DNA of 64,000 bases from Nepenthes gracilis (taxonomy: Eukaryota > Streptophyta > Magnoliopsida > Caryophyllales > Nepenthaceae), in assembly GCA_033239525.1 (NCBI GenBank), contig BSYO01000002.1, positions 13,798,626 to 13,862,625 of the forward strand, written 5' to 3'. Positions 43,803-54,739 of the stretch are shown here, one piece after another. The position numbers and the translations under genes were made by a program. Position 1 is the first letter of the stretch, and every line of letters begins with the position of its first letter. The notes under the pieces are model-generated. The model was not told where the DNA came from. It searched no databases and was given only the letters and a program-made list of their open reading frames with translations.

Positions 43803-44820
43803 CTAAGGAGGTGAGTCCTTAAGTTGGGCAGGCGGTTGTGCTAACCAACCTGGTGGCGCCGTACAAGTGATGACTTGGGCATCCACTGCGTTTCGCAGGA
43901 CGGCGGAGACCAAGAAAGGCCCTTCCCAGTTAGGGGAGAGCTTGTTGCGGCCGGCCAGCTTGCCTGTGGCCTCGACGCCTCGTAGGGCCAAGTCCCCAAC
44001 GTCGAATTGTCGTGCTTTCACCTTTTTATTGTAGCACCGGGCAACTTAGTATTGGTAGGCTACTGTTCGTATTTTGGCAGCGTTGCGGGCTTCCTCTAGC
44101 AAGTCTAAGTGCTCCTTGATTTTTTGGTAGTTGGTCTGTGGGTCGAAAGACTCCACCCTGAGACTCGGAAGCTTGATTTCGATCGGGATCACCGCCTCAG
44201 TCCCGTAATAGAGGTTGAAGGGCGTCTCGTGCGTTGGTTCCTTCCGGGTTTCCGACAAGACCAGAGGACGGATGGAAGCTCGTCAGCTCAGGAGCCCCCG
44301 GCGCCTCCAGCTTAGTCTTTAACCAGTGGAGTAGCGTGCTATTCGTAACCTCCACCTGCTCGTTGGCTTGGGGGTATGCCACCGAAGTGTGGACCAGCTT
44401 GATACCAAGGCTGGCACAATACTTGGTGAAGCGTTTCCCCAAAAATTGGGTCCCGTTGTCAGTCACTTGACCTCTGGGACGCCAAACCTACAGACAATGC
44501 CCTGGCGAAGGAATTCCAATGCATTATGCTCCGTGATTTTTGCTAGCGGGACTGCCTCGACCCACTTGGTGAAGTAGTCGATGCCCGCGATGATGAACTT
44601 TCTTTGCTCCGTGGCAATGGAAAATGGGTTGAGAATATCGAGCCCCCATTGCGCGAAGGGCCATGGAGCCTGAAGGGACTTCAGGTCAGTGGACGGCTGG
44701 TGGTGAAGGTTACCGTGAAGCTGGCAACTTTCACATTTCTTTACAAACTCAAGCGCGTCTTTTTTCATTGAGGGCCAATAATATCCCTACCGCATGATCT
44801 TGAAGGCCAGGTTTTTCACG
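43803..44820 (-). pseudogene. Integrase of element A
   Basis: Zinc region 'FVKKCESCQLHGN' (~44740), core 'GIDYFTKWVEAVPLAK' (first Asp, ~44585), 'TDNGTQFLGKRF' (~44460, second Asp kept) and 'VEVTNSTLLHWL' with the Glu (~44345). All three catalytic acids are therefore present, unlike D. C-terminal module 'VKARQFDVGDLALRGV' ... 'LSPNWEGPFLVS'; the last ~25 residues differ from those of B and D. A frameshift at ~44466, another near 44260 and a TAA at ~44045 break the frame. Confidence 0.9.
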
Positions 44821-45004
44821 CCTACGTGTGATTTACAGATCCCGAGGTAAACTTCGCCTAGCGCGTAGTCTGCCTCCTCGAGAGATAGACAGCGGAGGTA
44901 CGGAGTTGAGTATCCGCGGCGGTACAGCTGCCCATCGACAACCGTGTATCAGCCAGTTGTCTTTTTAATTCGCTTAGCCTTTTCGGCGTCCTCTGGGAGT
45001 GATC

Positions 45005-45540
45005 CGTCAGCCAAGTATCTAAGATAGGATGTCATCCAATTTTTCGTCTCGAAAATCTACATCGCCTCCCGATTTCTCTATGAGGAGCATTCGAGATCTC
45101 CTCATGTCCCGAGTACTGCTCGGTTTTCGGCAAATGGCGACTCTAGCCAGCCGGTCCGCCTTCCAGTTTTCAGTTCTGGGAATATGAATCAGGGTCAGTT
45201 TGTTGAAACCCTGGACAGCCTCCCTTGCCTTTGCCAGGTACTTGGCCAAGGAAGGGTTATTTGCCTCAAAGCCCCCTTTAACCTGGTTGATGATTAGTTC
45301 GTAGTCGCCAGAAACCGCCAACCTCTTGGCAGAGCACTTCTTTGCCAATCATAAGTCAAGCAAGCGTGGTTTTCGTGACTCGGCGACGTTGTTGGTCGCC
45401 GGGAAATCAAGTTTGAGGGAATACTTAACCTCAAATCCATCAGGGGTCGTAAGGAGCACCCCTGCTCCGCTGCCACTGTCCGTGGACGATCCGTCCACGT
45501 GGAGTGTCTATTCTGGAACTTCGTCTGGCTGTTCTGCATT
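45005..45540 (-). pseudogene. Second (archaeal-type) RNase H of element A
   Basis: 'LHVDGSSTDSGSGAGVLL' (~45505-45450) gives the first Asp, 'NNVAES' near 45385 marks the Glu region (changed by a frame break), 'VSGDYELIINQVKGGF' (~45310-45265) has Asp kept in a shifted context, and 'WKADRLARVA' (~45155-45130) the last Asp. TAG at ~45510 replaces Trp (TGG). The position between RNase H and integrase is as in D. Confidence 0.82.
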
Positions 45541-45639
45541 TTCTGCGGGCTGTTCCTCGTGAATCAGGGTCGCGGTCTCAACAATGAAGTCAGCCCGAGC
45601 CTGCGCTTTTATGGCAGGTCTGGGCTTCAATTCGATGTC

Positions 45640-46800
45640 GAACTCACCCAATTTGATAGCCCACTTCACCAGCTGTCCCGAAACGTCGGGTTTCTAGAGT
45701 ATACTTTTCAGCGGCTGGTCAGTGCGGACCACTATGCGATGTGCTTGAAAGTATGACCTTAACTTTTGCACAGTGAAGATAAGCTCTAGGGCCATTTTTT
45801 CTGCGCATGGATAGCGCGTTTCTAGGCCGGTCAATATTTTGCTCACATAGTAGACCGGCTGCTAGATATCGGATTCCTGGCGCACGAGGACGGAGCTGAG
45901 GGACACTTTTGACACCGCCAGGTAAAGGTACAGCTCATCTCCATCTTTGGGTGATGCAAGCAGTGGTGGGCTGGCCAGATACTGCTTTAATTCGTTGAAG
46001 GTGGACTGACAGTCAGCCATCTACTGGAATCCGTTGGATTTCGTCCATCTTAGAACTTTAAAGAAGGGTTGATACTTGTCACCAGACTTTGCAAGGAAGC
46101 GGGACAAAGCGGCCAGCCGCCCAGTCAATCTCTAGATGTCTTTGACGCTCTGTGTGGGAGCCATGTCGGTGAGGGCCTTGATCTTTTCTGGGTTTGTCTC
46201 GATTCCCCTTCGGGAGACAATGAAACCCAAGAACTTTTCGGAGGCCACCCCGAAGACACACTGGGCTGGATTCAGTTTCATTTGGTGTTGGCAGAGCACC
46301 TCAAACGATTCTTCCAGGTCACGTATGTGGTCGCCAGTGACCCCACTCTTGACGAGCATGTCATCGACGTAAACCTCCATGTTGCGACCAATCAGTTTTT
46401 CGAACATCTTGTTGACCAGTCGCTGGTAAGTTGCTCCAGCGTTTTTCAGTCCGAAGGGTATCATTTTGTAGAAGTAGGTGCCCTGGTCTGTCATGAGTGA
46501 TGTATGTTCCTCGTCTTCCGGACTCATTCGAATCTGGTTGTAACCCGAATAGGCGTCCATGAAGTTGAGCAGCTCATGTCCAGCTGTGAAGTCAACCAGT
46601 AGGTCAATCCTGGGCAAGGAAAAACTGTCTTTCGGGCAGGCCTTGTTGACGTCGGTAAAATCGACGCACATTTGCCATTTTTCGTTGCTCTTTTTAACCA
46701 GGACGACATTTGAAAGCTAATCTGGGTACTAAACTTCTCTAATTAATCCCGCATTCAGTAGCTTTTTCACCTCCTCTCGGATGGCGATCAGCTTCTCTGT
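45640..46800 (-). pseudogene. Reverse transcriptase and RNase H of element A
   Basis: RT fingers 'SNVVLVKKSNEKWQMCVDF', 'FSLPRIDLLVDF', 'FMDAYSGYNQIRM', 'GTYFYKMIPFGLKN' and the catalytic 'VYVDDMLVKSG' (~46375) are in one open frame (46671-46132). The RNase H part continues to 'PVYYVSKILTGLETRYPCAE' (~45855) and 'HRIVVRTDQPLKSIL' (~45700). Stops are TAG: two near 46735-46720, one at ~46133, one at ~46023, one at ~45865 and one at ~45695. Four stand for Gln (CAG) and two for Trp (TGG). Confidence 0.92.
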
Positions 46801-46809
46801 GGAGTGGTT

Positions 46810-47540
46810 TCTCCGCTCTACCTCGACCGGCTTCTAGTTAGGATCGAGGCCCAACTTGTGGACCATCACTTCAGCCGAGATCCTGGGCATGTCTGCGGGA
46901 GTCAACGTGAATATATCGGCGTTCCATTGCAGGAACGCAATCAGTTCAGTACGCAGTGTGCTAGTGAGTGAGCAACCAATCTGCACACACTTTTTCGGTT
47001 CCTTCGGATTTAGTGGGACCAGATCTGTGGCTTCACCAGACTGCGCTTGCTGCAGGGTGGCCTCGTCTTGATGATCAAGTTCTCCCACCGTGCCAGGGCT
47101 GCCGCTAGGGGCGATCTGGGACATGTAGCATGTCCGCTCGATTATTTGGTCGCCTAACACCTCTCCCACACTGTAAGGTGTCGGGAACTTCATTTTGAAG
47201 TGTGGAATTGAGGTGACCGCCCCAAACGCTGTCAGGCACGGCCTGCCTAATATCGCGTTATAAACGGAGGACAGGTCAACTACTAGAAACGTAAGCGTAC
47301 GACTTGCTGTTTTCGGATAGGTGCCCAGGGTGACTTCCAATTGAATAGTCCCTTGAACGAGCACTGGTTCATTGTCAACGCCTTATAATGGGCCCTCAGC
47401 CGGTTTTAGCTGGTTCTTTTTTAGGCCTAACATAAAGAATGCATCCAAGTAAAGCAAATATTTAGAACTTTCATTATCGATAAAGATTCGTTTCAGCTGG
47501 TAGTCCATACTGCCGTCTGAAACGAGTACTGATATAACAA
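46810..47540 (-). pseudogene. Aspartic protease region of element A
   Basis: The active-site loop near 47490 reads 'FIDNESS': Asp-Asn-Glu where Asp-x-Gly is needed (D has Arg there). A TAA near 47383 splits the frame. The second half 'VYNAILGRPCLT' (~47265-47230) and 'FPTPYSVGEVLGDQ' are kept, followed by the linker 'TLQQAQSGEATDLVPL' and a TAG in 'DPN(stop)KPVE' at ~46835 before RT. Confidence 0.82.
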
Positions 47541-47914
47541 GGGGGTCAACATAGGGGGACACTACATGAGTTGAGTCATTATCACTGAAGCTAATCGTAT
47601 TGTCTACTGTGCGTTGCTTCTTCCTCCCAGTCTGCTGCTCCTTGCTGTCAGCTAGGTTCTTGGCAGGTCGGGTGGTGATCATATTAACCACCCCCGCCGC
47701 AACCCTGTTTCGGGGTGGAGTCTGCTCCTGCCCCTCTTCATCACCTGCTCCTGAGCTCTGTCCAGGACCTTTAACAAACTTTGTAAGGTGGCCTCTATGA
47801 ATTAGATCCTCGATCTCCCTTTGCAGTGTCTTGTAGTCCTCAGTCGAATGGCCAGCAGAGCGATGGAAGTCACAGTACTTTGATTGGTTTTCAGAGTCCT
47901 TCTTCAGCGGTTTG
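47541..47914 (-). pseudogene. gag 3' part (nucleocapsid) of element A, downstream of the TRIM
   Basis: 'YCDFHRSAGHSTEDYKTLQ' (~47875-47820) is the C..H...GH....C knuckle with Tyr in place of the last Cys. 'EIEDLIHRGHLTKFVKG' follows, as in D ('EIEDLIRHGHLKWFVKS'), then a Gln/Arg-rich spacer towards protease. It joins 48363 on once the TRIM is taken out. Confidence 0.85.
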
Positions 47915-48362
47915 TGTAACGTCCCTGGCGCGTCCGCATAACGATATTGTCTGCTTTGGGTTGGGGGAACTTCACGGCGTCCCAGGCCATCACGCAGCCC
48001 GCACGGTTTTATTCCTGGCAGACGGAATCCACCGTCCCCAAAACGCGTCGTCAAGGAAGAGGTATCTACGCCCTTATTATAAGGCACGCTTCGTTCACCT
48101 CCCCATCCGATGTGGGACTCTACATCCCACCCTTGGGGGACCAGCAAAGGTTCTCATTGCACACCAGATCAATCCCGGCTCTGATACCATTTGTAACGTC
48201 CCCGGCACATCCATATGACGATATTGTCCGCTTTGGGCTGGGGGAACTTCACGGCGTCCCAGGCCATCACGTAGCCCGCATGGTTTTGTTCCTGGCAGAC
48301 GGAATCCACCACCCCCAAAACGCGTCGCTTCGTTCCCTCCCCATCCGATGTGGGACTCTACA
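47915..48362 (-). mobile_element. TRIM element inserted in gag of A
   Basis: A terminal-repeat retrotransposon in miniature, 448 bp. LTRs 47915-48124 and 48192-48362 run TGTAACGTCCC ... GGGACTCTACA on the plus strand; the right one lacks ~39 bp. The 67-bp middle carries TGGTATCAGAGC on the minus strand (48189-48178), the initiator-Met primer site, one base from the 5' LTR. GTTTG stands on both sides (47910-47914, 48363-48367), a perfect target-site duplication. On the minus strand the LTR begins TGTAGAGTCCCACATCGG and contains GACAATATCGT, hallmarks of a widespread eudicot TRIM family. No coding capacity. Confidence 0.95.
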
Positions 48363-49726
48363 GTTTGGCCCACTTTAGGAACTTTTCTCCAAGGATCTGC
48401 ATGAGGACGTTGGCGCGCGTGTCCGTTAGAGGTGTGAAACCTGGTGGCCCATAGTCCTCAAGGCTGGGACTACCACCCGCACAAGGCGTGCAGCGGGAGT
48501 GTTCTCCGCCGCTGTACTTTCTCTTCCCTTCACCAGGGAACAACTGAGGCTGATCCGTCCGCTCTGGACGTTTTGCCTCGTTGGCCTCTTCTGCTGCAGC
48601 GTAGGCCCCGGTGATGGATTCTGCTTCTCGGAAAGTTTGAAAATTTTTGTGGGCAAGGTGCTTGAAAAAATCACCGTAAGTAAGCGTAGAGATGAAACTG
48701 ACCAACTTCATCTCCTCGGTGATCCTGGGGATCCTTCTGGCCTCCGCCACGAAGCGATCCAGGAAACGCCGTGGGTTCTCTCCCGGTTTCTGTTTTATGT
48801 GGGAGAGATGCCACGGCTGTTTCTCTTCCCGTCGGCTTGAGGCGTACTGAGCCAGGAAGAGATCCATGAGTTCACGAAAACTGCTGATGGTGCCTGAAGG
48901 GAGGTGATGGAACCAGATTTGAGCGTCTCCCTTCAGTGTGAGCGGAAAGTAGTGGCACATCGCTGAGTCTTCGAACCCTTGTAGACTCAGATGGGTGCGG
49001 AAGTGATCCAGGTGGTCAACCAGATCACTGCCCCCACGTTAAGTCAAGGGACGGAATCTTGAACTTTGACGGCAGTGGATGGCTCAGGATCTCCGCAGTG
49101 AAAAGAGATCGGTCCAAGTCGATGGCGCGCTCCTCCTCTTGGGACACACGGTTTCAGATCTTGTCCACCCGTGGATCGGCGCGAGCGACGTTTGCTGATC
49201 GTTTGGAGTTGAGATAATCCCTCAACTCCGTCTTGTCCTTGGAGGGTTCAGCAGCCGGTCGGTTGCTACCTTCAGCGGATCTGGCAGTCCTAGATGCTCG
49301 CTCCTGGATGGCGTTGCGGTCTTCTGCCCGTGAGTATCGTGGATTTCTTCTTTTTGGGCTTTCTTACGGAGAAGTACTCCGGAGCGTTCCTCATGCCTAT
49401 TCTGGCCAGGAATGCGGGAGGACGCTGGAGCCAGATTGTCTCCGACCTTTTCGGGCCTCTTGGCCAGCTTCTTCTTCCTCTAGCCACCCATTTTGGTGGC
49501 AGAAGTAGGGATGGCTGCTGGTGGAGCTGCTTGTAGTCGCTGCTCATTCTGCGTGCAAAGTAACTGGAGTAGGTGATTGTTGGCCTGCATTTGCTCCACC
49601 AGTTGTTGAAAGTAAGGCGGTGAAATTCCGCCAGTGGTCTCGTTGACCATGGCACCAGCGTGGTCCCGGTCTGGGTTAGCAAGATCTCTAGCGGTGTCGC
49701 TTAGTTTGGGCTCTCGTGTTCACCAT
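48363..49726 (-). pseudogene. gag 5' part (capsid) of element A
   Basis: Start at ATG 49726-49724 ('MVNTRAQ'), 80 bases inside the 5' LTR. The N-terminal region is broken by frameshifts and stops. The capsid core is open for 201 codons (48960-48358): 'MCHYFPLTLKGDAQIWFHHL', 'QYASSRREEKQPWHL', 'ITEEMKLVSFISTLTYGDFF' and 'LAHKNFQTFREAESITGAY'. 'LTDTRANVLMQI' marks the entry to the nucleocapsid part, cut by the TRIM. Confidence 0.9.
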
Positions 49727-49789
49727 TACAGAATCAGAAGGTGACAGAGAGAGTTAGTGCAGATTTTGTGGTTGGCTTTTGTAAGAGCT

Positions 49790-49807
49790 TACCACAGACG
49801 GCGCCAA
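49790..49807 (-). other. Primer-binding site of element A
   Basis: Minus strand TTGGCGCCGTCTGTGG directly after the 5' LTR. Its start TGGCGCCGT fits the 3' end of a tRNA with ...ACGGCGCCA (Asp type is one option). The exact tRNA is not settled, since the match fades after nine bases. Confidence 0.7.
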
Positions 49808-50979
49808 TGATGTGTCTTTGGATCCGAATTTTGAACAGATTCGGTTGATCCTCTTGATGTGATTCCGGCTCCGTTTCCTGAGTTGAATCCTGCGCACCAC
49901 TAAACAGAACAGGAGGTCAGTGTGTCGGCGGGAAGTGATCCCACCGAAAATACTCCGATGCTCAAGTCAGTCAAACAGTCTTCGAAAGAAAGAAACTGAA
50001 ATTGAGAGAAAGAGAGACCAAAAGAGAGTGTTTTTTCCAGACGTAAGAGAGACGTGAGGTCTCATTAAATCTGAAAGGTGGGAAGGCAGAAAACGGCCGC
50101 GAGGGCTCGCTTGTTGCCTTAGGGTTGTTGGAGAATGTTGATGGCAGAGAAAGCAGATATCTAAGAACAATTGTTCGTATTCCAGAATGTGTATACAATT
50201 GAGAGGATGATTGAAAGCGTCAATGAAAGCCTGTCCTGGATGGTGAATCCAGGGTTTCTTTTATGGTGGAGAGGGTGATCCTCCTTCTTTGGAAGGAGGG
50301 ATTGCCTCCGTGATCTACTGGTTGGCTTTCCTATGGGAGCCGGCGCTAGTTGCCAAATCATGCATGATAGTTTTATTCTGAGGCGGCCAACAGCTTCCAA
50401 ACCGGGCACCTTCCTTCCGTGCATGTTATCGTTGGAGAGCCTTAGTTGGCAAGGATTTGGATAAATCTGGCGCCTTCCTTATGTGAAGGGCGCAAATATT
50501 GTCAAAATCCTCACTGGTGCCAGTTGGGACCATGGAAAATCCCTAGGAAGCCGTTGTTATCCTTTTGATGATTCGTGGGCCTAAACGGACTAGACCCGTT
50601 ACTGTAGAAAGGCTTCTTAGGGCCCAACGTGTAAAATGCGGATGGTCAACGTTCGAATTGACCGTCTGCGTGCGTGTTGGCTGCTCTCGTGGAGGATGTC
50701 CGTTATTAGCCGCCTGATGGGCCATGGGCCTAGCCTGAGTGGGCTAGACCCATTACTGTAGAAAAGCCTCTTTGGGCCCAATGCGCATAATGTGGACGGT
50801 CAACGATTGAGTTGACCGTCTGCTAGAGAGTTGGCCGCTCGGACGGTCAATACCATCGTTGATCGTTCTGGGCTTTTCAGTTTTTGGGCCTATTCTCTTA
50901 CTGGGCCGTTAGAGAGTTGACCGTCGTCTTGGGCCTTTGTTAACTTTTTGGGGCCAGCCCATTTTTGGTATACCCATCA
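49808..50979 (-). repeat. 5' LTR of element A
   Basis: 1,172 bp, TGATGTGTCTT ... TACCCATCA on the plus strand, aligned end to end with 40136-41305. It keeps the paired GGTCAAC...GTTGACC motifs of U3 (50645-50940). Confidence 0.95.
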
Positions 50980-51241
50980 ACATTTATTTGTAAAATAATT
51001 ATTTTTTTATTTTTTGTTATTTGAACATGATATTTTTAAGAATTTATAAACTTATATATTTGTTAAATTCAGACTATCTTTTTTAAATTTAAGAATATAT
51101 GTTTATTCATATTTTCTAAGTCTTATATTTTTATATGCATACCTTATATGTATATATATACAGCATATGATTTTTTTTCTTTTTAAATATAGGCGTTAGA
51201 CTAAAGAAAGTGAAGACGATTATGCAGCAAGAAGGTAACTG

Positions 51242-52081
51242 TGTTATAGGTGGTGGTTTGGTATGCCAGGTCGTGGTTTGGGGCCTTATTGTAATGCAAT
51301 GTTGCTCTGTTGGGAATGTGATATTGCAGCTCTTGCTTTGGGGCAGATCCCTGCGGGTTCTGATGCTGTTGTTTCATCTGATTGGCTGGCTGCTGGGAAT
51401 AATGCAGGTTTTTTGATTGGAGATGCGCATGGTTGATGCCTTTTTGCTTCTGGTTAGGTAAATGTGCTTGATGATGCTGCCGGTTTGGATTTCTGGCTGG
51501 TGACCCTCACTGTTTATGATGTGGTGGCGGGGCTGAGTATGACTGCTAATGTGGACTGTATAAGTTGTGCAATGCTTGGCTGGTGGTCCTGATATCCGGC
51601 CCTCTACTACATTCTCATCTCAGCTGGGCGAAACTGCCTCCTCCTGTTGCTGCTCGGAGGTGCTGGTTTTGAAGGTGGCCATGAGCATGGCTGATGTGCG
51701 GCTCTTCTTGCTGGGTGAGTGCGGCTGCCCTTGCTTGCTCCGATGCAAGTGAAAGCGCTTTTATGCTTGCTACCTCACGGTGCCTTGCTGTCCGGTCTAT
51801 GGATTACGCTCCTGTACTGATGAAGATCCTAGATGGATGGCTGTGTCGACTTTATTGTTTTAGGCGTAGTTTTCTACGTTCTTGCTAGTGTGAAAATGAT
51901 GACACTTCCATTTTCTGTTTTTTGTTTTGTTCTTAATGTTTTTTCTCTTTTGATGTAACTGTTGCTCGGGGCATACCCTAGCACTTTATGTTTTAACTCT
52001 AAGTTCAATACTTGGAGTTAAAACATTTAGTTTGTAATTTTTTCTCCCATTAATCCAAAATACTTACTTACCAAAAAAAAA
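51242..52081 (+). mobile_element. LINE-type 3' fragment or retrocopy with poly(A) tail
   Basis: Ends CTTACTTACC followed by ten A (52073-52082). The sequence AGCAAGAAG(G)TAACTG flanks it (51226-51241 and 52082-52096), a 15-16 bp target-site duplication typical of non-LTR retrotransposition. The body is richer in GC than the flanks, and no conserved ORF is recognised. The tail sequence is common at the ends of plant L1-type elements. A 10-bp perfect stem lies at 51990-51999/52015-52024. Confidence 0.75.
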
Positions 52082-52230
52082 AGCAAGAAGTAACTGAGAA
52101 ACAGAATCGAAGAAAGTGAAGCTTTGATACAATTTTAGTATAGTCTTTTTTAATTATTATTAAAATATATTTATATTTATTATATATATTTATTTATTTA
52201 TATGACAAAATTTATACATTTAAGCAATAC

Positions 52231-53216
52231 TGATGCGTCCCAAAATCTGAATTGTTGTACAGATTAGGGAGCCACTCGATTTTTTATTACGTGTCGAATT
52301 AGAATTGGTCTAATCTCTATTTCTATTAATCTGGATCTTGTGCACCATAAATAACAAATAAGAGGTCGGAGAATTGACGTGACTCACTCCCCAATTTATC
52401 ATTCAACACTCAAATCAGAAATCTTTTCAAAGAAATAGAAAGATGAGAGGATGTAAATGAATACAAAGATGTACGTATGTGGGGGATGTGAGAGGAGGAT
52501 TGAGCTCCTATAATGCACTTGACGAGAAGCGGCTTTGAGGTATTTGGAGGGTAGTGCTCCAAAGGGTTGCACTCAATAAGTGGCTTACTAGGATGCGTTC
52601 GATGGAGAGCAGCTTCAAAAAAAAAAGGAGCTGTGTTAGGGAAAGAGAATTTTGTTCTTTTTCTACTATTTTATCTTGTTCGAGGGTTGATTCTTTCGAG
52701 ATCGATTGATTTTCCTATGAAGGCGAAGGATATTTATAATGCTTTGTGGAGAAAGTTTTGGCGTTAACGCTTATGACAGGTGTTTGATCAGAATTTGCTA
52801 GTTTATTCTGGCGATGGTTGTAGCCACCGTGTCACTTGTCGCCTTGCGATAGTGGCGTGATTGTTGCGGGTCATGGCCAACATTCTCTAGACTATTCTGG
52901 CATTGATAGGTTGGAATTGTTGCCAGTAGGCGAGCGTGGTGGCTCTTTAGGGTTGACTTTGATTACTATTGGCTAGTGGCTATTGTGCCGACGTTTTTCA
53001 CATTGCCAAACTGTTGCAATTGTGCTGGAGGGTTGACCTGGGCCATGATTGGCTAAGTCGCAGAGGCTGTCTGTTGGTTCTAACCCGTTATTCTCCCTTG
53101 GGCCTACTCGTAGTGGATAGGCTGGTTGGGCGGTTTCATAGGCTTTGTTTTGCGTTGGATCTCGTTGGCAAGCGGGCTAATTGTTAGATCGGCCTGTGCC
53201 ATGATTGGACCCATCA
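52231..53216 (-). repeat. 3' LTR of element B
   Basis: 986 bp from TGATGCGTCCC to GACCCATCA on the plus strand. The next bases on the element side read ATGGGGCCCTAG on the minus strand, the polypurine tract. The start aligns with the LTRs of A and C. The 5' LTR lies outside the window. Confidence 0.8.
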
Positions 53217-53503
53217 CTAGGGCCCCATGCTAGGGAGTTGGGCCTCTTCGATTCCTAGCATGTCAATTGATGGGACGTTGCCTGCAACACCTACCCACAC
53301 GTCCCTTCCCGAGATGCCTCAGTCGCTGATTTTCAAGGACTGCGCTCCTTCCCCAGGCGTCTTGTAGTTTTCCATACAATGATGCAGGGATTCAATACCT
53401 TATTTGGAAAGATATTATTTTGATCCGAATCCTGGTGTCGATTCCTTATCGGTCATTGGCAGATGCGTCTTTTCACTGGGAGATTACCAATCTTCTCCTC
53501 CGG

Positions 53504-54176
53504 CTATAAATGGAGAGGCTATTTATTCTTTGCCTCAAGGTTTTTCCTTATACCAGCTAAGTGATATGGGAGTCCAAAGTCATCTTGGGCCCTCCAATTC
53601 CGTGCACTGAGATTGGATGAAGATCTGGAAGATTTGAAGATGCGCTCAGCGCTCACGGTGTTGCCTTTACTCTGGCCATTCTCATGCTACTTAGACCCTA
53701 CTCTGACTATTCTCATGCCACCGTGCTCGGCAGCTCAGTTGTAGAGTCCTCTTTACTTTACACCTCCGTCGGAGTTCAGACGTCCTCTTCCAAAGGGATC
53801 TCCTGATGACAGGCATTTCCCAAGATTTTCTCGGATCTGGGGAAGTGGCCTTAACCTCGGTCTCTTCTCTGGTGGTTATTGTTGAAGCTTGCAGGAGGTG
53901 GAGTTTTTGGATGGGAAGCTTTCCTAACGTAGGTGGGGGTGTTTTGTCTCTCTACGTAAGGGAATCGCTTCCCATTCACCTCCTGCGGTGCCTAGTTTTC
54001 GGTCAGGATATTCGATGGGTAGGTAGCAAAAGTGCCTGCCCTCGTTACACGTGTCTTTCTTGGACCAATTTTCAGGCGTGCGCCACTGGCTTTTTGCTCC
54101 ATCTATTTTGCATTGTTTCTTCTATTATGTACTCTTACAGATGTAAGTTTTGTACTTTGTAAAAGAATTTAATAAA
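53504..54176 (+). pseudogene. Antisense unit 1 of element B, decayed
   Basis: A TATA box CTATAAAT at 53504-53511, several short frames (ATG near 53640; an open 118-codon stretch 53806-54162 with no known domain) and AATAAA at 54171-54176. By position (nearest the 3' LTR) it corresponds to unit III of D. Called a unit from its signals and place, not from protein homology. Confidence 0.42.
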
Positions 54177-54567
54177 TAGAACCACTGAGTGTTTGCCTTC
54201 TTCTTGAGCCTATGGAATCTTGTCTTCTTATCTTCTTGCATGACTTATTGACTGGAGCGTCGTCGTACCATTGTGTGTGACCCGCCGTTCGATAGTCAAA
54301 TGGACTAGGCGGCTGGTGGCTCGATTTTTCTACAATTAGCTTCTTGGTTGGCCATCCCAAGTGCCAGGTTGGGAGGCCAGATGGGCAGATCGGTGTAGAG
54401 CTTGCCAGGGCCATGCACTGTCTGCTTTCTGTCTTGAAAAATGAAGAGTCTAGGGGTCACAGTCTTGTCCATCAAAACGTTGCTGCGCATTGATGGTTGT
54501 GGTAGATCCTGTGCCGTGAGGTCATGATGACACTATAGCAAAAGGACACGGCGTTACACAATGACGC
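54177..54567. other. Spacer between antisense units 1 and 2 of B
   Basis: No gene recognised on either strand. Confidence 0.5.
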
Positions 54568-54651
54568 CACGTGTTGATGTTGCTACAAGGGGCATGTCGC
54601 TTTGATGCCTTCGTACGATGTCGTTTCTGGTGGGGGCATCGCCTATTTAAG
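54568..54651 (+). promoter_or_regulatory. Promoter of antisense gene 2 (B): G-box and TATA box
   Basis: CACGTG at 54568-54573, CCTATTTAAGC at 54642-54652, ATG at 54740. Spacing 70 and ~90 bases, as in D. Confidence 0.58.
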
Positions 54652-54739
54652 CACTAGCCCCTAGGCCGTTTCTTCACCTTTTTGAGGGCATTATTGCTTC
54701 AACTAGCTACACTTCCTTGCCAACTTGAACAACTCCTAA

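Larger units (their letters stand above)
40136..50979 (-). mobile_element. Ty3/gypsy element A, Tat lineage, both LTRs present
   Basis: A 10.8-kb element on the minus strand: 5' LTR 49808-50979, gag (with a TRIM inside), protease, RT-RNase H, second RNase H, integrase (to 43803), one plus-strand antisense gene (41843-43602), polypurine tract and 3' LTR 40136-41305. LTRs end TG...CA. The five flanking bases ATATT (40131-40135) and ACATT (50980-50984) differ at one position. The two LTRs differ at many sites, mostly transitions, so the insertion is not recent. Stops in pol are mostly TAG. Confidence 0.93.

Noticed and set aside
47915..48362. Cassandra-type TRIM with 5S rRNA promoter
   Set aside because: The LTR has no convincing 5S A- and C-box pair; its ends (TCCCACATCGG, GACAATATCGT) point to another TRIM family.
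51204..52121. AAGAAAGTGAAG direct repeats (51204-51215 and 52110-52121) as the target-site duplication of the LINE
   Set aside because: The copies are not next to the poly(A) tail, whereas AGCAAGAAG(G)TAACTG directly abuts it.
53806..54162. 118-codon open frame as a host gene
   Set aside because: It sits between a gypsy 3' LTR and pol, within an antisense unit of element B, and shows no known domain.
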